DNA from: Panagrolaimus kolymaensis
Taxonomy: Eukaryota; Nematoda; Chromadorea; Rhabditida; Panagrolaimidae
DNA length: 64,000 nucleotides
Reading direction: 5' to 3'
Assembly: GCA_028622995.1 (NCBI GenBank)
Contig: JAJQJQ010000007.1
Span: 4,836,001-4,900,000 of the forward strand
Position 1 is the stretch's first letter, and each line of letters opens with the position of its first letter. Shown here in pieces: positions 37,570-48,700 of the stretch. A program made the position numbers and the translations under genes. A model generated the notes under the pieces. It saw only the letters and a list, made by a program, of their open reading frames with translations, was not told where the DNA came from and made no database searches.

Positions 37570-38196
37570 TTAATAATCATTTTGATTTCCAAAACAAAGA
37601 AATTCACCATGATAATGAATTTTAGAGTGATCAATTCCAGATGCAGTTGAAACAGGAGGGCTCATAGTATTGTTGTAATGAGTTTCAGCGGATTTGAGTT
37701 TGTAAGCTGCTTCAGGATTATCCATGGCTGCATAATTATGAAGATCATCATAAGCATATTGAGATAAAACAGAGCTGAGACGAGGAACTTTGTCAACTGC
37801 AAACAAAAAATAATTAGTAAAAATAGGTCAACAATAAACTTACTAGGTCCTTTGTTGAGTGTAGGTTCAGAGTAATAAGATGGAGGATCATGTTGTTGAC
37901 GAGCTAATAAAATGAGATGTTCATTTGTTGGTTCAAAAGCAGTTTCAGCATCATCATCATCAGAAATGGATGAAATTTGTTGAGCGGTGAAAGTTGAATG
38001 ATCAACTGATCTAACCTTTTCAATGGAGAAGTAATTATCTGAAAAAAATTGGTGAAAAGCAGTGACATCATTTTCTATCTGTGTTAAAACAAACTAAAAA
38101 CAAACATACCAATAGATGAAATATCACCAGTTGAAGATGAAGACGCTTCACTTGACAAATTTGTAAAATTTGAAGCAGTAGTAGAATCGGACGACA
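37570..38196 (-). CDS. Uncharacterised Ser/Asp-rich protein
   Basis: Exons 38196-38110, 38038-37844 and 37796-37570 join in frame to about 169 residues. The N-terminus is Ser/Thr-rich, the centre acidic (SISDDDDAETAFEP), and the C-terminal half is more ordered, with LSSVLSQYAYDDLHNYAAMD and the ending HYHGEFLCFGNQNDY. No signal peptide or membrane helix is seen. I do not recognise the family. It shares a 200-bp head-to-head spacer with the next gene. Splice sites and codon use support a real gene. Confidence 0.65.
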
Positions 38197-38398
38197 TGAT
38201 GGAGCATCGACCAATCGAAATGAATGAATGCTTTTAGCTGATTTTTTTCTTTCACACGTTTCTCATCAAGAAAAAAAATGAAGCTTGGGAAATATGCAAA
38301 ATTTTTGATAGTCGTCGAAAGACAAGCTTCATAAAAAAATATTATTGATTCATCATTTCTTCTCCTTTTTTCGTTTTGGTGCTTGCTGCTCGTTAATG

Positions 38399-39236
38399 AT
38401 GGATGAATATGAATTATTGCAAACCAGCATTTTGTCATTTTTCACTATATTTTGGTTAACTCTAATTGGTTCCTTGATAGGATGTAGCAAAAAGAAGAAA
38501 GGGCCTGTAAAGAAAGTTGGTAATTCTGCTGCTAGTGTCCTTCCTGTTGCAAATGTCAAACCTCAACCAAATGCCACAAATGTAAAAGCTGCTCCTGATC
38601 CTAAATCTCCTGTGCCTGCTGTTGATGGCAAAGATGACAACAAAGAAGTAAGTGGGATAAAATCTTTATTATTAATTATATTACTAATTTAAATCCATTT
38701 TTTAGGATAAGAAAGAGGACAAAAAGCCTGATGAAAAGCCAGAAGATAAAGGAAAATCTGAAAAGAAAGAAGAAGAAAAGCAAGTGGATGATAAAAAAGA
38801 AGACGACAACAAAAAGCCATCAAAGAAAGAAGTGGAAAAGAAGAAAGAAGCATGTAAGTTTAATTATTTACGCTACAATATTTTTGTGACCATAATTCAT
38901 AAGTGTTAAACTATAATACCTTTGAATTATAGTCATTTGGGATAATTCGTTGAACAAACTTAATAATTCTAAAATTTTTAGCCAACAATGAAGATAAGAA
39001 AAAGATTGAGAAACCTAAAGAAGGTGACAAAAAAGAAGGTGGAAGTGGTGACAAACAATCCGTCAAACCTGAACTTTCAACAAATCGAACACAACTCAGC
39101 AAATCTGTCAAAGTCAAGGATGATGGTAACTAAAATTGTTCTTTCTAATTATTTTCTTTTAATGTGATTTTTTTTTTTAGATGATACTGTCAAACATATT
39201 GAAAGCCTCAAAGAAGACAAAGGAAATTCTGAATAA
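38399..39236 (+). CDS. Membrane-anchored Lys/Glu-rich protein, unknown function
   Basis: Exons 38399-38647, 38706-38854, 38982-39124 and 39181-39236, about 198 residues. The N-terminus is a single hydrophobic helix (ILSFFTIFWLTLIGSLIG) ending CSKKKKG, where the Cys is a plausible palmitoylation site. The rest is unstructured and extremely rich in Lys, Asp and Glu (DKKEDKKPDEKPED), with Pro/Ala near the front. Such short-helix plus charged-tail proteins are common in nematodes, but I cannot assign a family. Either of two adjacent Met codons may start it. Confidence 0.65.
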
Positions 39237-39306
39237 ATATTTCAATGACAAATAACGAATTTTGTAATTAAACACTAAAATAAATGTTTCTAATTGGATG
39301 TTATTA

Positions 39307-40848
39307 TTATTTTACTATGGCTTTTGGAAGTTCACCAACAAGGAACCCACTCAATTGGATTTCTTGAGGATATGTTGCGCGAATTTGTCGAAGGATTTCA
39401 TAATCAACTGCAACATTTTGTTGACAAATTTCAAGCTTTCTCTGAATTTTATAACGTTCACCATCAAGTTTACGACGGGATTCTTTGGCTTTATCTAAAA
39501 ATGTGAAAATTTTATATTAGCAATTTTCACTCTTTTTTAGTTATCTGAGGTTTTGAGATACTAATAGCATTTATAGCAATAAAAGCAAACATTGAATTAA
39601 TGTATGATTTTATCCAAATCATCAAAATAAAAGTTTACCTAATTGATGCTCCAACGAAAGCATGCTTGATTTAAGATTATTTAATTCAGCTTGAAGGGCA
39701 TGTTGAGCTTTATCATTACATAATTCAATACCAGGTCGAAGACATCGTTGACTTTGTCGAGCTAAAGCAACTTGCAAAGGTGATCCGTTTAGCTTTAATG
39801 AACCATCAATTTCAGCTATTGCAGCATCAGCAACTTTCATATCCTTTTCTTTTGCATTTAATTGAGCTTGAAGGCTATCTCTCCATTCATTCCATACTCG
39901 AATGGAATCTTTTAATGTGTTTTCAACGTTGATAGCTTCTTGTCGCATTGCTTGTGCTAAATCACGGGTTGTTCCAATAACTCTTTGAACAATTTTTCGT
40001 GAACGCGTTCGAGCCTTTGCAGATGCATTTAAATTTGCTGCTGTATTTTCCACCCATTCTTGATATTCAGACATTCGTTGAAGAGGTCCAACATCACGAA
40101 GGTCAAGATTATCAGAATCTGGTGGACGTTTTAATAAATATTTTGCTAAAAAAATAAATGTATGTGATTAAAAAGGCTAAATAAACTTACAATCAACAGC
40201 AACGGCAGCAGCACGATGGTCGAGGCTTACAGCTTCTTGTTTCAAGGTGAAATCACGCATCAATCTGTTTTTGGATTCTGAAAATTTCAAACAATCAATT
40301 TTAACTTTCGGCTAATTTTTATTTTCCACAGTTTTTACAATAACATGTTTAAGATTAACAAAATAATATCAAACTTGCCTCCATTAATTTCAATTTGTTT
40401 ATCAATAATACTGCTAAATTCTCTCATTTGTTTTACACAATCTCCAATAGTATCCTTTTCTTTTCCGAGGGCAGAGTCAACTCGATCATTAGCATCCACG
40501 TGAATTCGTTTCCTTCGAACTGCGTTACAAGCTTCATTACATTTTAATGCATCTTGGGTGATAGCAGCGCAAGTTTTTAATTTACGAAAATATCTTTGAA
40601 GGTCTTCATTATCTTCTCTTAAATCTTGTAATTCTCTATCAATTTCAGCTGACCAATATTTTAAATCTTTTACACGTTGAACTAATTGTTGGGTTGTTTG
40701 ATTTTGCATTCGCATCGCTCGATTATTTGCTTCTTTAACAGCTAATCTCGCCATTCGAAGCACTTCAGCCGGATCCTCATATTCTTCAGCACGCTAAATC
40801 TCTAATTTATTCATTTAATTATCCGACGAAAAAACTTACTCGATGCAT
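39307..40848 (-). CDS. Tektin family protein
   Basis: Filament protein of ciliary and other stable microtubules. Exons are 40848-40840 (only MHR), 40793-40379, 40277-40191, 40145-39639 and 39494-39307. The protein is almost wholly coiled coil and carries the tektin signature as RPGIELCND (family RPNVELCRD), followed by AQHALQAELNNL, and the Cys-containing helices CVKQMREFSS and LKTCAAITQDALKCNEAC. Intron 2 has a GC donor (GGAG|GCAAGT); the nearby GT alternative would put the next exon out of frame. An acceptor-like CTTAG lies about 8 nt before the ATG. Nematodes lack motile cilia, so a role in sensory cilia or neuronal microtubules is inferred. Confidence 0.85.
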
Positions 40849-41166
40849 TTTTTTTCTAAGTCAAAAAGCAAGTAAAAATTTGTACAAATGAACGAAAGCA
40901 AGAAAACAGAAAAAGAATGGCAGACTTGCTTTTGGGTTAAGAAAAGCTTTTCCGTAAAATCCTTTATAATCCAAATCAACCAAGCGAACTACCGCTTGTT
41001 TCCGTAAGGGCTGACTTCAAAATTTATAAAGAATGTAAAAATCTTAAATACACACAAAATATACATGTCTCATCGCCAATATTTATTTCAAATTCACAGG
41101 ATAAAAGATAAAATAATACAATGATTAAAGGAAACGATAAAATAATACATGATTAAAACAGCAAAT
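40849..41166. other. Intergenic spacer
   Basis: 318 bp between tektin and the TPX2-like gene on the same strand. Contains several AATAAA-like hexamers (minus strand near 41090-41140) but no recognisable element. Confidence 0.3.
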
Positions 41167-42736
41167 TCAACGATTTCTTTTAAGAGGGCTAGAAAGCCTT
41201 TCAACAACTGCCGAGACTTTTCCAGAGAGTTTTGCAGGAGGAACACGTTTTGAAGTTGAAGCATCATCACGTTTCTTCGGAGCACTAAGTCGATCAACAG
41301 AAGCACGAATACGAGGATCTAAAACAGGATCAGTATCACGACATCTGCTAGTTGAACGACGAAATGGGAATGGACGTGGTAGAGTCAAAGGTTTTGCAGG
41401 CGTTTTACCCTGAAAAAAAAAGAAAAGAAATATAAAATAAACATTTTGCGGTTAATAACATACCGATGGCGCTTTATAATTACGGAGAGCGCTGTTGAAA
41501 TTTGCAGCTTTGAGAGGAGTTACACTGCTTTCATTTTCTTTAGAAGCAGACCGAAGACCCATTCGACGAGATGGTTGTTGAGCAGAAACGACTGGTTGAA
41601 CCATTTGATTTTCTTTTGACGTAGAATGGAGAGCTGAGCGACGAAGAGTTGGTTGAGCAATACGGCTAGCGGCAGGGTTGATAAGAGCGTGATTATTTAA
41701 ACCTGAAAAAAAAAATTATTTATAAGTTAGAGTAAAACTAAAAAGTAACAAACCAGGAATAGCAGGTGGCATAGCATATGTCGGAGCTTTGAATGCACCA
41801 GGTCTACGAGATGGTGGTATTGCATTTTCAGGTTTTGTTCCATGGCTTTCACTTTCTTTAGAAGCAGAGCGAAGACCCAAACGACGATTAGGTTGCAGAG
41901 CAGATTTTTCTGGTTGAACCTTTTCGTTTTCTTTAGATGAAGAATGGAGAGCTGAGCGACGACGAGCTTGTTGAACAACACGACTAGCTTCAGGGTTAAA
42001 TAGAGCGAGATTTGATAAGCCTAAATAAAGTTATTAGTAGTTAAAGAAAATTTAAAATGATACAAACCAGCAGTAGCAGGTTGAACAGCATCAGAAGTAG
42101 CAGCTTTAAATGCACCAGTTCTACGAGATGGTGGTATTGCATTTTCAGATTTGAGAGATGTTCCACGGCTTTCTGTTTCTTTAAAAGCAGATCGAAGACC
42201 TGGACGACGAGATGGTTGTTGTGCCGATAAACCTTGTTGAACCATTTCCTTTTCATTAGATGAAGAATGGAGAGCTGAGCGACGACGAGCTTGTTGAGCA
42301 ACACGGCAAGCGGAAGGGTTAAATAGTGCGAGATTTGATAAGCCTAAATAAGGGTATTTGAAGATTAGAGTGAAATTAATAAGAGAGAAACAAACCAGCA
42401 ATAGCAGGTTGAACAGCATCAGAAGTTGCAGCTTTGAATGGATCATTTCTATGAGGTGGTGGTATTGCATTCTCTTTATCAAGATCAGGAAGATCACATT
42501 CGATAGGACCACGATCTCTTACATCCTTGTCAGCCTTGGTCGCAGGAAGTGGAGCACGTAATGGAGTTTGTAAGTTGACTAAAAACATCAAGTTAAAGTT
42601 ATTAAAAAAACCAAGAAAAAAAAACAAGATACTCACCATTGTTGAAGTAAGCTGATTTTTCATGGGAATCTACATTTTCAACTTCTTCATTAAAATTGAT
42701 AAATTTTGGAACTTCATCAAATTCGAATTCATCCAT
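41167..42736 (-). CDS. TPX2/TPXL-1-like protein with repeated exons
   Basis: Exons: 42736-42637, 42578-42396, 42343-42067, 42020-41754, 41702-41464 and 41409-41167, about 435 residues. The N-terminus, MDEFEFDEVPKFINFNEE followed by NVDS, resembles the Aurora A-binding start of TPX2 (YDAPSDFINF...NIDSWFEE). Exons 3, 4 and 5 are tandem copies of one exon, each flanked by phase-1 introns: L.N.AL.NP.A.R..Q...RRSALHS.S.ENE, then a GLRSA.KE.ES block and a PPSRR.GAFKA block. The C-terminus is basic (FPFRRSTSRCRD, VVERLSSPLKRNR). TPX2 proteins activate Aurora A and bind spindle microtubules. No TPX2 C-terminal domain is visible, as in TPXL-1. The family call rests on short motifs. Confidence 0.6.
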
Positions 42737-42978
42737 GTTTATTTATCAAAAATAATCACCTCGATAACGGGAAGATCAATCAAGTCGAAATGAAAATGAA
42801 TGCGAAGAAAGCTTCAGCAAAAAGGAAAGAGCTAAAAAAATTTGAGCTAGCAAATTAATCGAATTGTTCAATTCGCGGTTTTCTTCTCTCCTGCTCTTTC
42901 TATCGTGTTAAAACCAAATATATTTTGAAATCATACTATTTTTACTTTATTTTTTCAAAAAACAATCAAAAATGGTTA

Positions 42979-45058
42979 TTAGAGAAAAAAGTTAGTTTCA
43001 TTTTTATTTCGTTCCATTTGTGCTTCTTCTAACATTTTTTCACATTCTTTATGTCCAAATTGGTGAGCATTATCCGAAGGTGTATTCCCAAATCGATCTT
43101 TCATGTCTAAAAATTACTTGTTGGTAAATAAAAAAAAGTAATAAAAATAATGCAAATTACCAAGAGGAGTTGTCCATCGAGTAAGAAGAAATTGAAGGGA
43201 ATCAACACTTCCTTCGCTTGCAGCAACATGTAATGCTGTACGATTATCATAATCTGGTTCATCAATATTGCCACCATTTAAGATGAAACTGAAAATTAAA
43301 TTTTATGCATTTTGAGATTTCTGACCCAGAAAAAGTTTTACCTTTTTATGGCGTTAACATTATTTGATTTGACTGCGAACAATAAAGTTGAAACATTACA
43401 TTGTCGTATTTCTTCAGAATTTCGTCTTGGATCAATTTTTTCTGATTCTGCATAAAACTAAAACAATACAAATTAAGTAATAAAAAGGCCATTCGATGTT
43501 TATTTTGTAACTTACGGTACTATCATAATGATGAAAATTAAAGTTATGAACCAATTTCTTCGAAAATTCCACACCACGGACTGTGTTGCCATATTGATCC
43601 AATTTTGGGGAATACAAACTAATGCCCATACAATTTGGAACGACAATTATCATATCACCAGATACACCGCTCTTAGCAGGTAATCCAATCTAAAAGACTT
43701 CCAACAGATTACTAGTAGTAATAAAATAAAATCTCACACCTTAAAAGCAAATTTCCCACTAAAATCATACATTCCACATGAAAGCATTAAAGAAAGCGTA
43801 TCACGAACAGCTCGATTTGAAACAACTCTTTCATGAGTCAAAGGACATATGCCTCCATTAGCTAAAGTTGCAGCCATAACAGCAAGAGAATCCGTTGTAA
43901 CTGCAATTGAACATAGTTGAAAATATAAATCCAAGGTATCGACGAGATTTGTCTTTTCCGGGAAACACTAAAACAAATACAACATTAACAAGATTATGGT
44001 AAGAATAAAAAACAAACTTTGTGTTCTCTCATATAGTAACCAAGTGCAAAATTTCGATCAGCAGTTTCACGTTCGGAGAGGAAAACAGAATTTTTGAATG
44101 AAACAAATGAATTACCAGCATATCGACGCATTGATTTTAAACAAAAGTCGAATCGATCCGATAAACATTCATCAGGACGTAGTAAAGATGTTACCAAAAT
44201 AGCTCCAGCATTTACCATAGGATTATGAGGTTTATCTAAAACTAGATTTTTAATATGGCATCAAACCTTTTCTAAATCTTACTTTCAGGATCCAAACATA
44301 TTTCATTGAAAAATCTTCCACTAGGTTCCATTCCAACATATTTATGAACTTGATCTTCTCCAAGTTCGTCAATTACCATAGCATATGTGAAAGGTTTTGA
44401 AACTGATTGAAGGCAAAATGGCGACGAATGATTTCCCCATGAAGCTTGTTGACCATCGATAGTACATACAGAGACACCCCATGTTGCAGGATCAGCTCTA
44501 GCAAGTTGAGGAATATACGTTGCAATTTGTCCATCTTCATATACTCGAGATTCTTCAAAAAGTACAGCAAGTTCTTCAACAAACGATTTCCAATTTGGTA
44601 TAATCATTTGATTTTTGAGTGCTTTCTTAATTATATGAGTTTTATCATCCAATGTTGAAACAAAATTTTCACGATTCAATTCAATATCACCTTGTTCCAT
44701 TGCACTTTTGACTCCTTCATTTCGTAAATTTGAGATGATTCCAGATAGTCGAGGATCATCTAAAAAGTTCACTTTATCATTATCGTTATCAAAAAAACTT
44801 ACCTTCACGAAGACCATTCTCTTTAAGTTGTTTCAAAAAGCCAGCAACAGAAATTTTATCGGTATGAGGATTTCGATAAAGATCAAATAAAAGTTGTTTA
44901 TGTCTTTCATTATCACATTCATCAAAAGGAATACTGTGAAGATTGGGTTTAATTGAATTTGGTGGACGTAAAACATGTTGATTTGATAAAAATCGAAAAC
45001 CAAAAAGTTTTTTCATTGGTGAAAATTTTAAAGATGAAACACACGATGATGGCAACAT
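42979..45058 (-). CDS. Glutaminase (kidney/liver type, mitochondrial)
   Basis: Hydrolyses glutamine to glutamate and ammonia. Exons: 45058-44803, 44759-44283, 44235-44018, 43967-43740, 43689-43516, 43457-43342, 43288-43161 and 43106-42979. The N-terminus is basic with few acids, like a mitochondrial presequence, then the EF-hand-like helical domain. The beta-lactamase-like core has the catalytic SxxK as [12 protein letters not shown], plus [27 protein letters not shown] and the lid-region [13 protein letters not shown]. Two or three ankyrin repeats follow ([38 protein letters not shown]). Length (~575 residues) and order match animal glutaminases. No break or missing key residue was seen. Confidence 0.96.
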
Positions 45059-45348
45059 TCTTCAATCCAAATCTCTTTCGCATTGAAAAATTTGAGTTTG
45101 ATGTAATTTTTAGTTGCTTAAAAAATTTGCATAATTTCTCTTCATTGCTTCAGAAAATATTTTAGCAAACAAAAAATTGGAAAAGAGAATAGTAAAATTG
45201 CGATAGCTGCTTTTTATTTAAACAATTTTTCAACAAGAAAAAGAAAAGAAAATATTCATTAAGCAAAACAAAAATAATAATTAACACCGGCGTTTTTTTT
45301 GTTCGTTAGAAATAAAATTAATTTAAAAAAGTAAAAAAGAAGAAAGAT

Positions 45349-45753
45349 TTAATCATCGAGATCGGAGGATTCCGGCAAGTTTTGAGCTCCTTGAGCAATT
45401 TTTTCGTCTAACATTCGAAAGAAATCGGCTTGACTTGCACTTTCGATTTGACCTATGGGTTTTGATGAGCCTATAATAGTATTTCCAGAATCGTTGTTGA
45501 TGCTTGAACCACCGCCGCCACCATTTCGATTTGAATAAATATCGAGTAATGAACCAGGTGTATCTCGTCGATTCAATACTGATTGGCCATTGGTTATTCT
45601 CCCCTGTCGAGGAGATTCTTTTGAATTGGAAAGTAATTGAAAATTTCCTGACGTTATTGAATTCTCTTTTGTTCCCTTTCGATCTGTGCCGGATGTTGCT
45701 GATGCAGAAGCTAGGTCCGGCTGACTGATGGTCCGCGACATGCGGCATCCCAT
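45349..45753 (-). CDS. C1orf21-like lipid-anchored small protein
   Basis: 134 residues in one visible exon. The N-terminus MGCRMSR offers a myristoylation glycine and a palmitoylation cysteine. The middle is disordered, rich in Ser, Asn and Gly. The C-terminal block SQADFFRMLDEKIAQGAQ matches the end of the uncharacterised vertebrate protein C1orf21 (QQEFFRMLDEKIEKGRD) in wording and position, and both start MGC. Function is unknown; membrane attachment is inferred. A further 5' exon or long 5' UTR intron is possible, given the very long empty region upstream. Confidence 0.75.
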   Translation of the reverse strand: MGCRMSRTISQPDLASASATSGTDRKGTKENSITSGNFQLLSNSKESPRQGRITNGQSVLNRRDTPGSLLDIYSNRNGGGGGSSINNDSGNTIIGSSKPIGQIESASQADFFRMLDEKIAQGAQNLPESSDLDD

Positions 45754-48700
45754 ATCATTTCTATCATAAAATTTTTAAATTAAATCTTTTTTCTGCTTGT
45801 TCAACTTTTTAATGCACAAAAAATAACTGAAATGATTTAAAATGAGTTAAAAAAAACAAATAAACATGTTTAAAGTTTAGACTTAAAAACTTAAATTTAA
45901 AAAACGCGGAAGAAAAAAGTGATGGGAAATAAAAAAGGAAAATTATATAGCCGATAAAAAAGATTTACATCCATGTTAGTTGGGATTATTTCCAGTGTTA
46001 ATTAATTAAAATTTTTTTTATCATTTTAATTACCAAACTTAAAAAAAATAAAAGCAAACTTTTGTTTTGATAATGACGACATTTCGTTGACTTTTTGTGA
46101 ATGATAAAAAAAAGGTGTAAAAAAGGAAGCCAGACTAGCTATTTTTTTTTAAACACTATCCCTGGAAGTAGCAAAAAATGAAATAAAAAAACTTGTCACA
46201 ATGAACGCTTATACTTGGAAGGATTAAATGAAAAATGAAAGAAAAATGAAACGACTGCTTATAAAATTTTCCCCTTTCACATTTGAACACAACAAGTTCT
46301 CTCTCCTTCATCTTTTAAAAATACCAACCAATCTTCTTATAAGCAGCAGCTGCTACTTAAGCTATTCGGCAAAAATAAAATAATAATAAAAAGTATATAG
46401 AGGAAAGAAGACTAATTAATCGACTTCGCGCGGTGCCTTAAGGCATCAAAAAAAAGATCGATGCCTCGTTCTTGAAATTTTGATATTTGCCAATGCCATT
46501 GGCAAAGGAGAAAGAAAGAAATAAAATTCATACACTTTTTCTTGACGTTCGTTCCGCCAAAGCTTGAAGAATAATTTATTAACTATTTTCCTCTCTCATT
46601 TTTTCTCCTTCTTTTTTAAAATTGTGTCTGCTGCGCAACTTTTTTTTTCTTCCTATGCTTTTTTTTGCTTCTTGTTGCCGCCGCCACCACCACCACTTTA
46701 ATGAAGGAAAAGGAAAGTTAGAAAAAGAGAAAAATGGCAGCAAAACTTTTGCTGAATTATTTAAAATGTTAAAAAGCTAAAATTTAAATGTATGAGAAAA
46801 AAATAAGAAACTTGGAAGGAATCGTGTTTGAAGTTTTTAAAAAATTAAACTCGGTATTACACTTGGCAAAAAAACATGATAGAGTACAGTTTTAAAACAA
46901 AAATCTTTTCTATTATTACTGTAACAATAAAAAAAAATACGGTTCGGTAGTATAACATTTAATAATGCTGTAAAATATCTTGCACGAAATTAAGGTCGCT
47001 GAACTTTATTTATTATAAAAGCTGAATTATAAATTATAATATTTTTTTGTGTAAAATTGTTAGTTAAAAACCATGAAGTGTGATGAAAAATGAATGCGCA
47101 CATTAAAATGAATAAGTCATTTTTAAGGAAGGATACTTCCTTAGGTAAATGTTCAGAAGATAACATCATTATATTCATCCACAAAAGAAAACTATTTATA
47201 ACAAAAAAAAGTCAAATGATGAGTGGCGGTGGTTGATGAAAATAAAAAGAAAGACTAACTGATTTTTTTATTCTACCAAGTTCAAGCTGTGTTTTTTTTC
47301 TTCAACAAAAACCATGTGATAGAAAAGCAAATATGTAAGAACCCATAAGACTTTTTCTCTCAAATTTTAAGGCGTGATTTCACGTGAGAACATTGAGCTT
47401 GATTATTTTTTTTACGCAGCAAATAACACAAGGAAAAAAAAGTAAATTTCGTTGCTATTATTTTTAGAAGCAAAAATTTTAAATCATAAAAGTTTATATT
47501 AAAAAAACAAAAACTACAATTTTTGATTTCAAAAATAAAAAAGGGCGAAAATTTATTGCTATATAAAAGATAAAAAAATATAAGTGAAAATTGAAGACTC
47601 ATAAACACGCAATTGAGAAGATGAAAAATGAAGGGAGGAAATAGCGCCCAATTGGGGGAAACGCACCCAAAAAAAAACAAAAAAATATATGAGGGAGATT
47701 CAAAAAGGGAGGGAGGAGGAGAGAGTACATTCAAGTGTGTGAGGCTTTATTTTCATAGAAACGAGACCAAGCTTGTCCTTTTTTTCTTGATGATGCCTGC
47801 AGCAGCAACTCTCAACCACCGCAAAAAAATAAAAAGTCCAGGAAAAAGAAGTCGAGTGGAGCTACTTTTTTTCTAAAAGGAGAAATGAGGAGACATAAAA
47901 AGTTGGAAAAATGAAAAGATGACGAGATGTCTTTTATTTTGTTGCAGTAAAGTAGAAAGAAAGAGAAAAAAAAAGTATGACGGATCGTCATTCATCAGAA
48001 GTCAGTTAGAAGCAATTGGACGACGACATTGTGCAAGCATGTTGAAAAAAAAACGGAAAGAAAATAAAAAGACAAAGCAATTTGTAAACTCAATTTATGA
48101 AAAATCAAAAATTGACAAATATTACGCATGATAGAGGAAGTTAAAACGAATAAGATTGTCATAACGAGAAAAATATCCCAATAATAAAAAACGATTAACT
48201 TTACAACTCTAAAGCAAAAAACTCGATAAAAATAAATGAATCTAAAAAATGATGAATAACAAAAAAATTCAACATAGCGAACTAAATTTATGATTAAATG
48301 TTTTCCATTTCTTTTCTCCTTAAATTTATTTTTATTTAAACAGTCTTCATTCAAAAAAAATTTCAAAGCAACCCAAAAGCGTTTGGAATTAAATCGAAAA
48401 TGACAAAAGTCACAATTAGTTATGGTAATGATGAAGCTATGGGAACAAAGCAGCAACAAAAGGGTTCATTAACGCGACTATAAAAAAATAACTTTCTTTT
48501 TTTCTTTTCATTTCAAGCGTTAAAAATTTGGAGGAAAAATTATTTTTCAAAGAAATATTTTACTCAAAAAGAAAAAGAGAAAGTCTAAAAAAAATATAAA
48601 AGAATTAACAAATTTATTGTCAATCCTTTTTATTCCAAATGGTCTCTCTTTCTTTATTTTGTTTTTGTTTTTTCCGATAAAAAGTGAAATAAAAGGCGGA

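Noticed and set aside
46421..46445. miR-124 seed (TAAGGCAC) on the minus strand
   Set aside because: The rest of the mature sequence, which is almost invariant, does not match and no suitable precursor hairpin forms.
47995..48459. 154-codon open frame on the minus strand
   Set aside because: Same kind of AT-driven low-complexity frame in a gene-poor block.
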